Counted from the stretch's first letter, positions 41,791-51,193 are shown. The stretch is 64,000 nucleotides of DNA from Thalassobaculum fulvum (GCF_014652915.1 NZ_BMZS01000009.1:248001-312000), one strand, 5' to 3'. Numbers and translations: made by a program. Notes: a model not told the origin generated them from the letters alone.

Positions 41791-43281
41791 ATGAATCTCG
41801 TGGAGCTGGCGAAGGCGGCAGAGGTCGGCGGGTCCCCCGTCGAACAGTCCGACGCCGCCGCGGTGAACCGGAAGGAGAACCGGCCGCTCTACAAGGGGCG
41901 GGAGCCGATCTACCCGAAGCTCGCCCATGGCACGTTCCGTCGCCTGAAGTGGATCGTGATGGCGATCGCCCTCGCGATCTACTACGTCACCCCCTGGATC
42001 CGGTGGGATCGCGGTGCGAACCTGCCGGACCAGGCGGTGCTGATCGACTTCCCGGCCCGCCGGTTCTACTTCTTCTTCATCGAGATCTGGCCGCAGGAGG
42101 TCTACTACCTGACCGGCCTGCTGATCCTGGCGGCGTTCTCGCTGTTCCTGATCACCGCGCTGGCCGGCCGGGTATGGTGCGGCTACGCCTGCCCGCAGAC
42201 CGTCTGGACCGACCTGTTCATCATGGTCGAGCGGATGGTCGAGGGCGACCGGGCCGAGCGCATCCGTCTCGCCAAGGCCCCGATGTCCGCCGGCAAGCTG
42301 GGCAAGCTCGTCCTGAAGCACGGGATATGGCTGCTGATCGCGATGGCGACCGGCGGCGCCTGGGTGTTCTATTTCGCCGACGCACCCGCCCTGCTGCGCG
42401 ACCTGGTCACCCTGCAGGCCGTGCCGGTCGCCTACATCACCATCGGCATCCTGACCTTCACGACCTACAGCCTCGGCGGGCTGATGCGCGAGCAGGTGTG
42501 CACCTACATGTGCCCGTGGCCGCGCATCCAGGCCGCCATGCAAGACGACGAATCGCTGATCGTCTCCTACAAGGACGATCGCGGCGAGCCGCGCATGCCG
42601 TTCCGCAAGGGCCAGGACTGGTCGAAGCGCGGCGACTGCATCGACTGCCGGCAGTGCGTGGCGGTCTGCCCGATGGGCATCGACATCCGCGACGGCCAGC
42701 AGCTCGAATGCATCGCCTGCGCGCTGTGCATCGACGCCTGCGACGACGTCATGGTCAAGATCGGCCGGCCGAAAGGGCTGATCGGCTACGACACCCTGCT
42801 CAACCACGACCGGCGCAAGCGCGGCGAGGCGACGCGGGTGCGATGGCTGCGGCCCCGCACCGTCCTGTACGCCGGCCTGATCGCCGTCGTCGGCCTGATC
42901 ATGCTGATCGCGCTGACCACGCGCTCGACCCTCGACGTCAACGTCCAGCACGACCGGAATCCGCTGTTCGTGAAGCTGGCCGACGGTTCGATCCGCAACG
43001 GCTACACGGTCAAGATCCTGAACAAGGAGCACGCGACCGCCCATTTCAGCATCGTCTTCGACGGCCTGCCGGCGCACGAGGTGTCAATCGTCGGGTACGA
43101 GCCCGGCCGGACCACCGGCATCGAGGTCGCGCCGGACCGCCTGGCCGCCTTCCGGGTGTTCGTCGCGGTACCGGCCGATTCCTTGAAGTCCGACCTGACC
43201 GATATCAATGTGGTGGTCCGCGACGAGGACAATGATCGGGAGGCACGCAGCTCCTCCATCTTCCGGGGACCCGAGAAATGA
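41791..43281 (+). CDS. ccoG: cbb3 oxidase assembly protein CcoG (Cu(II) reductase)
   Basis: A 496-residue membrane ferredoxin-like protein. Five or so helices are interspersed with CGYACPQ and CTYMCPWPRIQ, then two [4Fe-4S] motifs (CIDCRQCVAVCP and CIACALCIDACD) near residues 285-320, and a C-terminal Ig-like domain after a last helix (RPRTVLYAGLIAVVGLIMLI). CcoG reduces copper for oxidase assembly. ATG at 41791 is chosen; the earlier in-frame residues overlap ccoP. Its stop overlaps the FixH start (ATGA). Confidence 0.93.
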   Translation: MNLVELAKAAEVGGSPVEQSDAAAVNRKENRPLYKGREPIYPKLAHGTFRRLKWIVMAIALAIYYVTPWIRWDRGANLPDQAVLIDFPARRFYFFFIEIWPQEVYYLTGLLILAAFSLFLITALAGRVWCGYACPQTVWTDLFIMVERMVEGDRAERIRLAKAPMSAGKLGKLVLKHGIWLLIAMATGGAWVFYFADAPALLRDLVTLQAVPVAYITIGILTFTTYSLGGLMREQVCTYMCPWPRIQAAMQDDESLIVSYKDDRGEPRMPFRKGQDWSKRGDCIDCRQCVAVCPMGIDIRDGQQLECIACALCIDACDDVMVKIGRPKGLIGYDTLLNHDRRKRGEATRVRWLRPRTVLYAGLIAVVGLIMLIALTTRSTLDVNVQHDRNPLFVKLADGSIRNGYTVKILNKEHATAHFSIVFDGLPAHEVSIVGYEPGRTTGIEVAPDRLAAFRVFVAVPADSLKSDLTDINVVVRDEDNDREARSSSIFRGPEK

Positions 43282-43826
43282 GCATGCTTCCCGTGTCCGG
43301 CGATCCGCTTCCCGGGACCGGCGCCGCCGGCGGCTTCCGCATCACGGGCCGGCACGTGCTGGCCGCGATGCTGGTGTTCTTCGGCATCGTCATCGGCGTC
43401 AACGTCACCTTCGTGCACCTGGCGCTGAGCAGCTGGACCGGTCTGACCGACCACCAGAGCTACCGCAGCGGCATCAGCTGGAACCGCACGCTCGAGCGCG
43501 ATGCGGCGCAGAAGGCGCTCGGCTGGACGGCCGCGGTCGACAGCCGGTTCTCGGGCGACGCGGTCGCGGGCGGCCGGCCGTTCGAGGTGACGGTGACGAT
43601 CCGCGACCGCGACGGGCACCCGGTCACCGGCCTCGCCTTCGCCGGCGAGGCCCGGCATCCGGTTCTGGAGATCGACGACCGGTCGCTGACCTTCGCGGAG
43701 GCCGGCGGCGGGGTGTACCGGGGGACGGCGGTTCTGCCGTCCGCCGCCGACTGGGAACTGATGCTGGTCGCGACCCGCCCCGACGGCTTCGAGTATCGCA
43801 TCGAGACCGTGGCCGCGGTCCGCTGA
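43278..43826 (+). CDS. ccoH: FixH-family cbb3 oxidase assembly protein
   Basis: The 182-residue product has one N-terminal membrane helix (residues ~25-48, HVLAAMLVFFGIVIGVNV) followed by the FixH motif FVHLALSSWTGL and the periplasmic beta domain (WTAAVDSRF, FEVTVTIRDRDG, WELMLVA). It assists copper delivery to or stability of the cbb3 oxidase. It overlaps ccoG by four bases and is followed 11 bases later by ccoI. Confidence 0.9.
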   Translation: MSMLPVSGDPLPGTGAAGGFRITGRHVLAAMLVFFGIVIGVNVTFVHLALSSWTGLTDHQSYRSGISWNRTLERDAAQKALGWTAAVDSRFSGDAVAGGRPFEVTVTIRDRDGHPVTGLAFAGEARHPVLEIDDRSLTFAEAGGGVYRGTAVLPSAADWELMLVATRPDGFEYRIETVAAVR

Positions 43827-43837
43827 CGGAGGCAGGA

Positions 43838-46096
43838 ATGGCGCTGGAGGCTCCCGCGAACGACACGTCGATCGGGGGCGCATGCTGCTCGATCGGCGGG
43901 CTTGCCGGCCCGGCGGCGCGGGCGGCGACCGGCGCCGATCCGCGGGCCTATGTCGCGGTCGGCGACGACGGGGTCGCCCGGCTCGACGCCGTGGTCGAGA
44001 CCCTGGAGTGCCCGTCCTGCGTGCCGTCGATCGAGGGCGTGCTCGGCCGCCTCGACGGCGTGCTCGCCGCCCGCGTGAACGCCAGCCAGCGCCGCATCCA
44101 CCTGGAGTGGGACCCGAAGCGGGTCGATCTCGACCGGATTCTCGGCGGGCTCGACGATCTCGGCCACCGGATCGCCGCCTACGACGCCGGGCGGCTCGGT
44201 GGCAAGGGGGTCGACGAGATCGGCCGCGGCCTGTTGCGGGCGCTCGCCGTCGCCGGCTTCGCCTTCGCCAACGTCATGCTGATCTCGGTCGCCGTGTGGG
44301 CCGGCCTCGCCCAGGACATGGGGCCGGGCACCCGGGCGTTCCTGCACTGGATCTCGGCGCTGATCGCCATGCCGGCGATCGTCTATGCCGGCCGGCCGTT
44401 CTTCCGCTCGGCCCTGGGCGCATTGCGCGCCGGCACCACCAACATGGACGTGCCGATCGCCATCGGGGTGTCGCTGGCGACCGCGATGAGCCTGCTGGAG
44501 ACCACGCGCAACGGCCCGCACGTCTACTTCGACGCGGCGCTCGGCCTGCTGTTCTTCCTGCTGATCGGCCGGTTCCTGGACCGCTCGCTGCGCGGCCGGG
44601 CGTTCGCCGCCGCCCAGAACCTGCTGGCCTTGCGCTCGGTCAGCGCGACCGTCATCGGCCCCGATCGCCGTACCGAGGTGCGTGCCATCGAGGCGGTCCG
44701 TCCGGGCGACGTGGTGGCGGTGGCGACCGGCGAGACCGTGCCGGTCGACGGCAGGGTCGTGGCCGGCCGGTCCGAGGTCGACGCCGCCCTGGTGACCGGC
44801 GAGAGCCTGCCGCAGCCGGTGGCCCCCGGCGCGATCGTGCACGCCGGCACCGTCAACCTGGCGGCCCCGATCGAGGTCGAGACCGCGGCCGCCGGCGCCG
44901 GCACCCTGCTGGCCGAGATCGCCGCGATGATGGACCGGGCCGGCCAGGCCAAGGCGCGCTACGTCCGGCTGGCCGACCGGGTCTCGCGGATCTACGCGCC
45001 GGTGATCCACGCGGTGGCGCTGGCCGCGTTCGCCGGCTGGATGGCGCTCGGCGGCGCCGACTGGCGAGAAGCGCTGATGATCGCGGTGGCGGTACTGATC
45101 GTCACCTGCCCGTGCGCCCTCGGGCTCGCGGTGCCGGCGGTGCAGGTCGGCGCGGTCGGCCGGCTGCTCAAGCGCGGCGCCTACGTGAAGAGCGGCGACG
45201 CCCTGGAACGGCTGGCCCGGGTCGATACGGTGGTGTTCGACAAGACCGGCACCCTGACGCTCGGCCGGCCGCGGCTGGAGGGTATCGACGGGGCCGCGGA
45301 TACCCTCTCGGTCGCCGCCATGCTGGCGCGCCGCAGCACCCATCCGCTGGCGCGGGCGCTGGTCGCCGCCGCCGGCGAGGGGCCGGCCGCCGAGACCGTG
45401 CGCGAGGAGCCGGGCTGCGGCCTGGAGGCCGAGATCGACGGCGTGCCGGTCCGCATGGGCCGGCGCGACTGGGTCGGCGGGATTCCGGCCGCGGTTCCGC
45501 CGCATGCCGGTCCGGAGATCTGGCTGCGCCGGGGCGACACGGCGCCGGCGCGGCTGCGGTTCGTCGACGCCCAGCGCCCGGACGCGGCCGAGACGGTCGC
45601 CGGGCTCAAGGCGCGCGGGCTGACCGTGCTGCTGCTGTCCGGCGACCGGCTGGCGGTGGTCGACGACCTGGCCGACCGGCTCGGCATCGCCGACCGCCGC
45701 GCCGGGTGCCTGCCGGGCGACAAGATCGCCGTGCTGGAGCGGCTGGCGGCCGAGGGCCGCCGGGTGGCGATGGTCGGCGACGGCCTGAACGACGCGCCGG
45801 CCCTGGCCGCCGCCTTCGTCTCGGTGTCGCCGTCGACCGCGGCCGACGTCAGCCAGACCGCGGCCGACGTGGTGTTCCGCGGCGACGCCCTGTCGCCGGT
45901 GCTGGAGGCCTACGACGTCGCCCGCAAGGCGGACGCGCTGGTCCGCCAGAACGTCGGGATGGCGTTCGCCTACAATCTCGTGGCGGTGCCGCTGGCGATC
46001 GCCGGCATGGTGACGCCGCTGATCGCCGCGATCGTGATGTCGGTGTCGTCGCTGGCGGTCACCGGCAACGCGCTGCGCGTCCAGCGCGGCCGCTGA
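43838..46096 (+). CDS. ccoI: Copper-transporting P-type ATPase for cbb3 assembly (CcoI/FixI)
   Basis: A 752-residue P1B ATPase. An N-terminal heavy-metal domain has ECPSCVPSIEG (CxxC near residue 60), preceded by a CCS pair near 17-18. The membrane CPC motif is CPCALG, the phosphorylation site Asp468 in DKTGTLT, and the hinge GDGLNDAP. It exports Cu+ for CuB insertion in CcoN. The ATG at 43838 is preceded by GGAGGCAGGA. The operon setting distinguishes it from CopA-type detoxifying pumps. Confidence 0.93.
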   Translation: MALEAPANDTSIGGACCSIGGLAGPAARAATGADPRAYVAVGDDGVARLDAVVETLECPSCVPSIEGVLGRLDGVLAARVNASQRRIHLEWDPKRVDLDRILGGLDDLGHRIAAYDAGRLGGKGVDEIGRGLLRALAVAGFAFANVMLISVAVWAGLAQDMGPGTRAFLHWISALIAMPAIVYAGRPFFRSALGALRAGTTNMDVPIAIGVSLATAMSLLETTRNGPHVYFDAALGLLFFLLIGRFLDRSLRGRAFAAAQNLLALRSVSATVIGPDRRTEVRAIEAVRPGDVVAVATGETVPVDGRVVAGRSEVDAALVTGESLPQPVAPGAIVHAGTVNLAAPIEVETAAAGAGTLLAEIAAMMDRAGQAKARYVRLADRVSRIYAPVIHAVALAAFAGWMALGGADWREALMIAVAVLIVTCPCALGLAVPAVQVGAVGRLLKRGAYVKSGDALERLARVDTVVFDKTGTLTLGRPRLEGIDGAADTLSVAAMLARRSTHPLARALVAAAGEGPAAETVREEPGCGLEAEIDGVPVRMGRRDWVGGIPAAVPPHAGPEIWLRRGDTAPARLRFVDAQRPDAAETVAGLKARGLTVLLLSGDRLAVVDDLADRLGIADRRAGCLPGDKIAVLERLAAEGRRVAMVGDGLNDAPALAAAFVSVSPSTAADVSQTAADVVFRGDALSPVLEAYDVARKADALVRQNVGMAFAYNLVAVPLAIAGMVTPLIAAIVMSVSSLAVTGNALRVQRGR

Positions 46097-46113
46097 ACCG
46101 AGGGGAGGTTGCC

Positions 46114-46284
46114 ATGGTCGCCCTCGTGTACCTGATCCCGGCCGCCCTGCTGCTCGGCGGGTTCGGACTGGTCTGCTTCCTGTGGGCCCTGAAGACCGGG
46201 CAGTTCGAGGATCTCGACGGCGCCGCCTACCGGGCCCTGCACGACAGCCACGACGACCGCTACAAGGACGACCGGCTCGACTGA
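46114..46284 (+). CDS. ccoS: cbb3 oxidase maturation protein CcoS
   Basis: The 56-residue protein has one helix (residues 2-27, LVYLIPAALLLGGFGLVCFLWA) followed by LKTGQFEDLDG, the CcoS hallmark, and a charged Asp/Lys/Arg tail. CcoS is needed for cofactor insertion. ATG at 46114, 17 bases after ccoI, with GGGGAGG as ribosome site. Last gene of the operon. Confidence 0.93.
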   Translation: MVALVYLIPAALLLGGFGLVCFLWALKTGQFEDLDGAAYRALHDSHDDRYKDDRLD

Positions 46285-46299
46285 CCGGCGGGGCCGGTC
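46283..46299 (+). terminator. Hairpin at the end of the cco operon
   Basis: GACCGGC (46283-46289), loop GGG, GCCGGTC (46293-46299), a perfect 7-bp stem overlapping the ccoS stop codon and followed by CTATGTGTGG. It lies between convergent genes. No T run, so termination is plausible but unproven. Confidence 0.4.
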
Positions 46300-46328
46300 C
46301 TATGTGTGGCCCGGATGCGCCGGTACGT

Positions 46329-46622
46329 CTACTTGCCGCGCTGCCGGGACCACTCGATCAGGTACAGGACCCCCCAGATCGGCACCACGATCATGGCGCC
46401 GACCAGCACGTAGGACACGATCTCGCCCAGCGACCGGCTGACCCAGTTCAGCAGCGCGTCGAACCGCTCGAACACGCCGCGCAGGAGCTCCAGCGGCGTG
46501 ATGTCGAGGACCGACAGCCCCCAGCCGACGAAGAACGAGATGATCAGCAGCTTGACGATCGTGCCCGGGGTGATCTTCGGCATGGACGCGGTCCGCGGAA
46601 TTGAGGCGCTGGGGAGGGTCAT
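46329..46622 (-). CDS. Small integral membrane protein (DUF6460-like)
   Basis: A 97-residue protein with two hydrophobic segments (residues ~22-42, TIVKLLIISFFVGWGLSVL; and ~66-88, EIVSYVLVGAMIVVPIWGVLYLI) separated by an amphipathic helix (LLRGVFERFDALLNWV). The arrangement resembles the DUF6460 alphaproteobacterial family, recalled but not verified. Start may be Met1 (46622) or Met14 (46583). No function is known. It converges with ccoS. Confidence 0.6.
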   Translation of the reverse strand: MTLPSASIPRTASMPKITPGTIVKLLIISFFVGWGLSVLDITPLELLRGVFERFDALLNWVSRSLGEIVSYVLVGAMIVVPIWGVLYLIEWSRQRGK

Positions 46623-46760
46623 AGCAGGCGGCGGCGGGGTCTGTCTGCATTCCGCCGGGGCGGGGGCTGCCCGGCACCGTCCGCCGCATCGACGGCGGAA
46701 GCCTGCCGGGCGATGCCTCGACCGTCGAGCGCCGGCGACCGGGAACGCCGGTGCCGGCCG

Positions 46761-47312
46761 TCAGGCGCCCCAGGTCCGGAACCGGCCGCAGTCGATGTGC
46801 ACGAAGTTCGACCGCGTGTACCTGCCGACCCCGCCGAGCCGCAGGTCCATGGCCGCTTCGGCCACGGTCTTGACCCGCTTGCCCGGCACCCGGATGTCGA
46901 TCGCCATGCCCTGCAGATGCAGGCTGCGCTTGGCCACGCCCGAGCTGTTGGCGCGCAACAGGGCGTTGGAGCGGGGCGAGCGATAGCCGCAGACGATCCC
47001 GACGCGGTCGGTGATGCCGAGTTCGACCGTCAGATCGTGCAGGAAGTCGAGCACTTCCACCTCGATCGGGTGGACCGAGCCGTCCCGGTGGTCGCGCAGG
47101 AACCGATTCATCTTGGCCAGCGCCTCGGGCAGGTACCGGCCGTTCTGATGGTAGACGATGTCGACCACCTCGCCGGTATGGAGGTGGCGGAGATTCAGCC
47201 GCCGCCGGACCAGCGCCGCCGGCATCCGCGGTTGCGCCTGAGCCACGCCGCCGAGCCCGGCGACCAGAGCGGCGGCCCCGAGGCCGGTGAGCAGCGAGCG
47301 CCTGGACGTCAT
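46761..47312 (-). CDS. DUF882/MepK-like murein peptidase
   Basis: A 183-residue exported protein. The N-terminus MTSRRSLLTGLGAAALVAGL resembles a Tat signal (SRRSLLTG), with probable cleavage after AQA. The catalytic domain belongs to the M15-like DUF882 family: CGYRSPRSN, SLHLQGMAIDI and FVHIDCG give the zinc ligands His132, Asp139 and His172. Relatives (YcbK/MepK) cut L,D- or D,D-crosslinks in peptidoglycan. It is transcribed in the same direction as, and just downstream of, an L,D-transpeptidase, suggesting joint remodelling of L,D-crosslinks. Confidence 0.85.
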   Translation of the reverse strand: MTSRRSLLTGLGAAALVAGLGGVAQAQPRMPAALVRRRLNLRHLHTGEVVDIVYHQNGRYLPEALAKMNRFLRDHRDGSVHPIEVEVLDFLHDLTVELGITDRVGIVCGYRSPRSNALLRANSSGVAKRSLHLQGMAIDIRVPGKRVKTVAEAAMDLRLGGVGRYTRSNFVHIDCGRFRTWGA

Positions 47313-47384
47313 ACGGTGGTTCCGTTGCGGTTCCGCTCGATCATCGTCTCGAACTCCTTTCGGTCCGGTTCCGGGGCGACCGGG

Positions 47385-48917
47385 TCACAACCCGAGAGCC
47401 TTGGCCAGCAAGGCGTCGCGGCCGTAGACGTCGTCGCGGAATTCTACCGTTCCTCCCTCGCCGATCCAAGCCGTGAGGTAGGCGAGGTGCACGGGCACCG
47501 GTTTGCCGAGGTTGACGCGGGTGGTCGCCCCGGCCTCCAGGATCGCCTTGATCCGGCCCGCGTCCTGGCCGTCGGCCTCGAGCAGGGCCTCGGCCAGCGC
47601 CAGCGGCCTCTCCAGTCGGATGCAGCCGGAACTGAACGTCCGCACCGGGCGGTGGAACAGGGCACGGGCCGGCGTGTCGTGCAGGTAGACGTCGAATCGG
47701 TTGGGGAACATGAACTTCACCCGTCCCAGGGCGTTCTGGTCGCCCGGGCGCTGGACCAGGCGATAGGGAAAATTGCCCTTGCCGACGCGCGTCCAGTCGA
47801 CGGCGGCCGGGTCGAGCTTCGCCGAGGCCTCCTGCCAGCCCTTGAACACATCGTAGCCGCCGGCCGGCAGGAAGCCGGAATCCTTGCGGATCTTGGGCAG
47901 CAGGTCCTCGATCGCGATCTTCGGCGGGACGGTCCAGGTCGGGTTGAACTCCAGGTAGCGGATCCGGTCGCTGAAGGTCGGGGTCTCGCGGTACTGCCGG
48001 CCGACGATGACCCGCATGGTCAGCCGGGTGGTGCCCTTCCTGACGTAGTCCAGGACGAAGCCGGCGAGGTTGACGAACACGTGGTCGTCGCCAAGTTCGT
48101 CCGGGATCCAGCGGAACCGCTCCATGTTGAGCTCGATCTGCCGGATCCGTTCCTCGACGGTCACGTTGAGGGCGGCGATCGTCCGCTTTCCGATCGCGCC
48201 GTCGGGGATCAGGCCGTGGCGGCGCTGGAACGCCCGGACCGCGATCTCGAGGGTCGGGTCGTAGTGGTTCGACGGCTCGTCCGGAAGCGTCAGGTCCCTG
48301 GTGGCGGCGAGCCGCCGGCGAACCGCGCCGACCCGCGGATCGGTCATGCCGGGTTTCAGCGTCTCGCCGGGCGCCACCGTGTTCCAGCCGCCGGCGCCCT
48401 CGATCGTCCGGTACTCGGCGAGCAACCGGCGAAGACGACGGTAGATCGGATTGGCGGGCGCCAGGTCGGCGATCGTCCGGGCCGGGTCGGGCGCCGAGGC
48501 CACGGCTTCGAGCAGCGCCTGCGCGTCGACGTCGCGCCGGTAGACGAACAGGTCCGGGTCGGCGCGCTGCGGCGCGATCCGGCCGGTCTGCAGGTCGACC
48601 AGGTAGTTCACCAGCGACGCCGTGACCGCCCGGTCGAGGTCGCCGGCGGATTCGGCTTCGGCAACGGCGTAGTCGTCCGCCGCGAGGGCCTCGCGGCCGG
48701 CGTCGTTCAGGGCCTGCACCACGGCCTCGCCGCGGGCGTTGAGGGTCGGTGGGGTCTGCTCCTCGGTCCAGGCCGGGGCGTCCCCCCGCGCGGCATGGAA
48801 CGCCGCGACGATCCGCTCGGTGTCGAGATCCTGGGTGCGGGCTCCGGTGGTCGGCAACAGGGCGAGCGCCAGCGCCACGACGATCGCCCGCCCCATGCTG
48901 ATCGGTCTTCCGGTCAT
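47385..48917 (-). CDS. YcbB-type L,D-transpeptidase
   Basis: A 510-residue periplasmic enzyme with a signal peptide (MGRAIVVALALALLPTTGA, cleavage near 30). A YcbB-like N-terminal scaffold is followed by a peptidoglycan-binding helix bundle (MTDPRVGAVRRRLAA, AVRAFQRRHGLIPDGAIGKRT) and a YkuD domain with the catalytic motif HDTPARALFHRPVRTFSSGC, giving nucleophile Cys432. It forms 3-3 crosslinks in peptidoglycan. It is the upstream member of the pair with the DUF882 peptidase (72-base spacing). Confidence 0.9.
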   Translation of the reverse strand: MTGRPISMGRAIVVALALALLPTTGARTQDLDTERIVAAFHAARGDAPAWTEEQTPPTLNARGEAVVQALNDAGREALAADDYAVAEAESAGDLDRAVTASLVNYLVDLQTGRIAPQRADPDLFVYRRDVDAQALLEAVASAPDPARTIADLAPANPIYRRLRRLLAEYRTIEGAGGWNTVAPGETLKPGMTDPRVGAVRRRLAATRDLTLPDEPSNHYDPTLEIAVRAFQRRHGLIPDGAIGKRTIAALNVTVEERIRQIELNMERFRWIPDELGDDHVFVNLAGFVLDYVRKGTTRLTMRVIVGRQYRETPTFSDRIRYLEFNPTWTVPPKIAIEDLLPKIRKDSGFLPAGGYDVFKGWQEASAKLDPAAVDWTRVGKGNFPYRLVQRPGDQNALGRVKFMFPNRFDVYLHDTPARALFHRPVRTFSSGCIRLERPLALAEALLEADGQDAGRIKAILEAGATTRVNLGKPVPVHLAYLTAWIGEGGTVEFRDDVYGRDALLAKALGL

Positions 48918-48965
48918 GATCCTCCCGGTGTGCCGGTCGCGCGGCCCATCATTCCCGTCGCGGGG

Positions 48966-49772
48966 CTAACCGGCGTCCGGTTCGACCCCGTCGATCACCT
49001 GACGATAGGCGTGCCAAGTAGCATGGCCGAGCAGCGGGAAGGTGACAATCAGGCCGACATACAGGGTCACGATGCCGACCGCCGTCATCACCACGATCAG
49101 CCAGCCCCAGACCAGCATCGGCCAGAGGTTGGCCCGCACCGCGGCGACGCTGGCGATCATCGCGCTCACCGCGTCCATCTCGCGCACCATCAGCATCGGC
49201 ACTGCGAACGCCGCGACGGCGAACACGCCGACGGCGATCACGCCGCCGGCGGCCGAGCCGACCGCCAGCATCCCGAGGCCCTCCGGCGTGAAGAACACCA
49301 GCTGGATCGACTGCTCGAAGCCCGGGAAGTCGCTGAGCCCGAAGAACAGCGCGTAGACCAGCTGGGCGATCCGTATCCAGGCCAGCAGCATCAGCATCAG
49401 CAGCGCCCCGAGGAAGGCGAGCTGGGCCGGCGAGCGGGTCTTCACGAACAGTGCGGGGCCGAGCCCGACCGTCTCGCCCGTGGCCAGCCGGCGGCTGGTC
49501 TCGTACAGGCCGACCGCCAGCATCGGCCCCACCAGCATGAAGCCGGCGGCCATCGGCATCAGCATGTACTGCATGTCGAGATGGAACAGGCTCCAGGTCA
49601 GCACCCCGCTGATCGCGGCGAACAGCAGGCCATAGGCCAGGCTGACCTGCGGGACCGCCCAGAGGTCGCGCCAGCCGGCACCGAGCCAGGCCCATGGTGC
49701 GTCGGGCTGCACGGTGTGCACCGCCGGCTCGGCGGCGGCACGACGCACGGGTATCGACTTCGCCTTGGCCAT
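48966..49772 (-). CDS. DUF2189 integral membrane protein
   Basis: The 268-residue protein has about six hydrophobic helices. Family landmarks are WLGAGWRDLWAVPQVSLAYGLLFA, PMAAGFMLVGPMLAVGLYETSRRL and the C-terminal GLIVTFPLLGHATWHAYR. DUF2189 is a conserved alphaproteobacterial/betaproteobacterial membrane family of unknown role. It starts with a short basic leader (MAKAKSIPVRR). Not obviously co-transcribed with the transpeptidase, 48 bases downstream. Confidence 0.8.
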   Translation of the reverse strand: MAKAKSIPVRRAAAEPAVHTVQPDAPWAWLGAGWRDLWAVPQVSLAYGLLFAAISGVLTWSLFHLDMQYMLMPMAAGFMLVGPMLAVGLYETSRRLATGETVGLGPALFVKTRSPAQLAFLGALLMLMLLAWIRIAQLVYALFFGLSDFPGFEQSIQLVFFTPEGLGMLAVGSAAGGVIAVGVFAVAAFAVPMLMVREMDAVSAMIASVAAVRANLWPMLVWGWLIVVMTAVGIVTLYVGLIVTFPLLGHATWHAYRQVIDGVEPDAG

Positions 49773-50184
49773 GCTTCCCTCCCTGGACCGGTCTACACGC
49801 CGACTCCCGAATCCATCAAATCAGACCGCTGTGCCCTGCGTTGGATCAATTCTAGCGTCGGATTTTGGCCGGACGGCGGAGCCATGGGCCCCGAGCGACG
49901 ATCTTCGGCAATTCGGCGACCGGTTGCCAGCCCCGACGCGGAATCCCGGCGAAGGCACGTGGATACCGCGCCTGCTGTGTCCTTTGGGGAACAACCGGTT
50001 TTCGATTCGGAGGCTTTCCCCGTGTCTGGATTGGACTTTTTCGCTAAGTGCTGCATATTTCCCTGCGTGCCGACGGCCGGTTGGCCGGCGGTACGGCGGG
50101 AGGCGGGTTTCGCGTTCCCGATCGGATGTCGGGGGCCTGCCGTCTCAGAAACGAGGCGTGACAGATCACGAGAAGGAGACGCGC
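49773..50184. other. 412-base intergenic region, divergent between DUF2189 and the OmpA-family gene
   Basis: No convincing gene is seen; an 87-codon minus-strand frame (49793-50056) has no recognisable features. TTGGAC (50031-50036) and CATATT (50054-50059) are 17 bases apart and could be the promoter of the OmpA-family gene, leaving a leader of about 115 bases before its ATG. The GAGAAGGAGAC ribosome site is at 50169-50179. Confidence 0.4.
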
Positions 50185-51045
50185 ATGTTCACCAGAATGA
50201 TCGGTGCCACCAAGCTGGCAGTGGCCGGCGCTGCGCTGCTCGGGTTGAGCGCGTGCGCGGGCTTCCAGCTCGAGAACGCCAAGGGCCTCTCGCCCTCCGG
50301 CGATGCGTTCAGCGCCGCGCTGTACAAGGAGTACATCCTCCTTTCCGAAATGGAGTTCGCCGAGGGCGACTACGCGGATTCCGACGAGTTCGCCGCCCGT
50401 GCGGTCGCGTCCGCCAACGGCAACCCGCCGGCGCCCGAGGAGCTCAGCGCCCGCAATCTTCCGGGTGCGGCCCAGGGTGAGCTGGCCGAGGCCCGCCGGA
50501 TGCTGACCGAGGCTCTGGCCGCCGGTGCCGGCGCCGCCAATCCCGAGGCTGCCGCCATGGCTCAGGGCGGCTTCGACTGCTGGATGCAGGAGCAGGAAGA
50601 GAACTTCCAGCCGAAGGACATCATGTGGTGCAAGGACCGCTTCAAGGCGGCGATGGCCAAGCTGACCGTTCCGGCTCCGAAGGCCGAAGCGCCGAAGCCG
50701 GCGATCACCTTCGCCAACTTCACGGTGTACTTCGACTTCGACAAGTCGAGCCTGACGCCGGAGACCCAGTCGACCCTGATCGACGCGGCGAACGCCGCCG
50801 ACGACATGGGCGCCGGCTCGATCACCGTGTCGGGCTATGCCGACCGCTCCGGTCCGGCCGCCTACAACATGAAGCTGTCGCAGCGCCGGGCCGAGGCGGT
50901 GGCCACGGAGCTGACCACCCTGATCGGCGCCAACGCGCCGGCCATGACCCTGCAGGCCTTCGGTGAGACCCAGAACAAGGTGGTGACGCCGGACGGTGTG
51001 AAGGAAGCCAAGAACCGCCGGGTGAAGATCGAGATCCGCAAGTGA
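50185..51045 (+). CDS. OmpA-family outer-membrane lipoprotein
   Basis: A 286-residue protein. Signal peptide with lipobox LSAC places the lipidated Cys at residue 24. The middle region is alpha-helical (YKEYILLSEMEFAEGDYADSDEFAARA, EARRMLTEALAAG), then a C-terminal OmpA domain from about residue 172 (TVYFDFDKSSLTPET, VSGYADRSGPAAYNMKLSQRRAEAV, NRRVKIEI) that binds peptidoglycan. It is likely an envelope tether; many alphaproteobacteria have an abundant version. ATG is preceded by GAAGGAGAC. A strong terminator follows. Confidence 0.9.
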   Translation: MFTRMIGATKLAVAGAALLGLSACAGFQLENAKGLSPSGDAFSAALYKEYILLSEMEFAEGDYADSDEFAARAVASANGNPPAPEELSARNLPGAAQGELAEARRMLTEALAAGAGAANPEAAAMAQGGFDCWMQEQEENFQPKDIMWCKDRFKAAMAKLTVPAPKAEAPKPAITFANFTVYFDFDKSSLTPETQSTLIDAANAADDMGAGSITVSGYADRSGPAAYNMKLSQRRAEAVATELTTLIGANAPAMTLQAFGETQNKVVTPDGVKEAKNRRVKIEIRK

Positions 51046-51074
51046 TCCCGACCTGAAACCGGTCGTGTGATCGG

Positions 51075-51102
51075 CGGGGCGGATGGGCGACCATCCGCCC
51101 CG
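51075..51102 (+). terminator. Rho-independent-type terminator after the OmpA-family gene
   Basis: CGGGGCGGATGG (51075-51086), loop GCGA, CCATCCGCCCCG (51091-51102), a perfect 12-bp stem followed by TCGGCTTTTCGG. It lies 30 bases past the stop codon. The best terminator in the window. Confidence 0.8.
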
Positions 51103-51121
51103 TCGGCTTTTCGGGGCCCTG

Positions 51122-51193
51122 TTCTGTCGCCCTGTGGTGTTCTGTCGCCCTGTGGTGCTCTGTCACCCTGTGGTGCTCTGTCACCCTGCGGTG
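51122..51193. repeat. Four tandem 18-bp repeats
   Basis: Units TTCTGTCGCCCTGTGGTG (51122-51139 and 51140-51157), then CTCTGTCACCCTGTGGTG (51158-51175) and CTCTGTCACCCTGCGGTG (51176-51193). The first two are identical and the last two differ by one base; position-specific changes are shared in pairs. They lie between the terminator of the OmpA gene and the 3' end of the NTF2-like gene. Confidence 0.85.

Noticed and set aside
51122-51193. CRISPR array
   Set aside because: Repeats are directly adjacent 18-bp units without spacers, and no cas genes are present.
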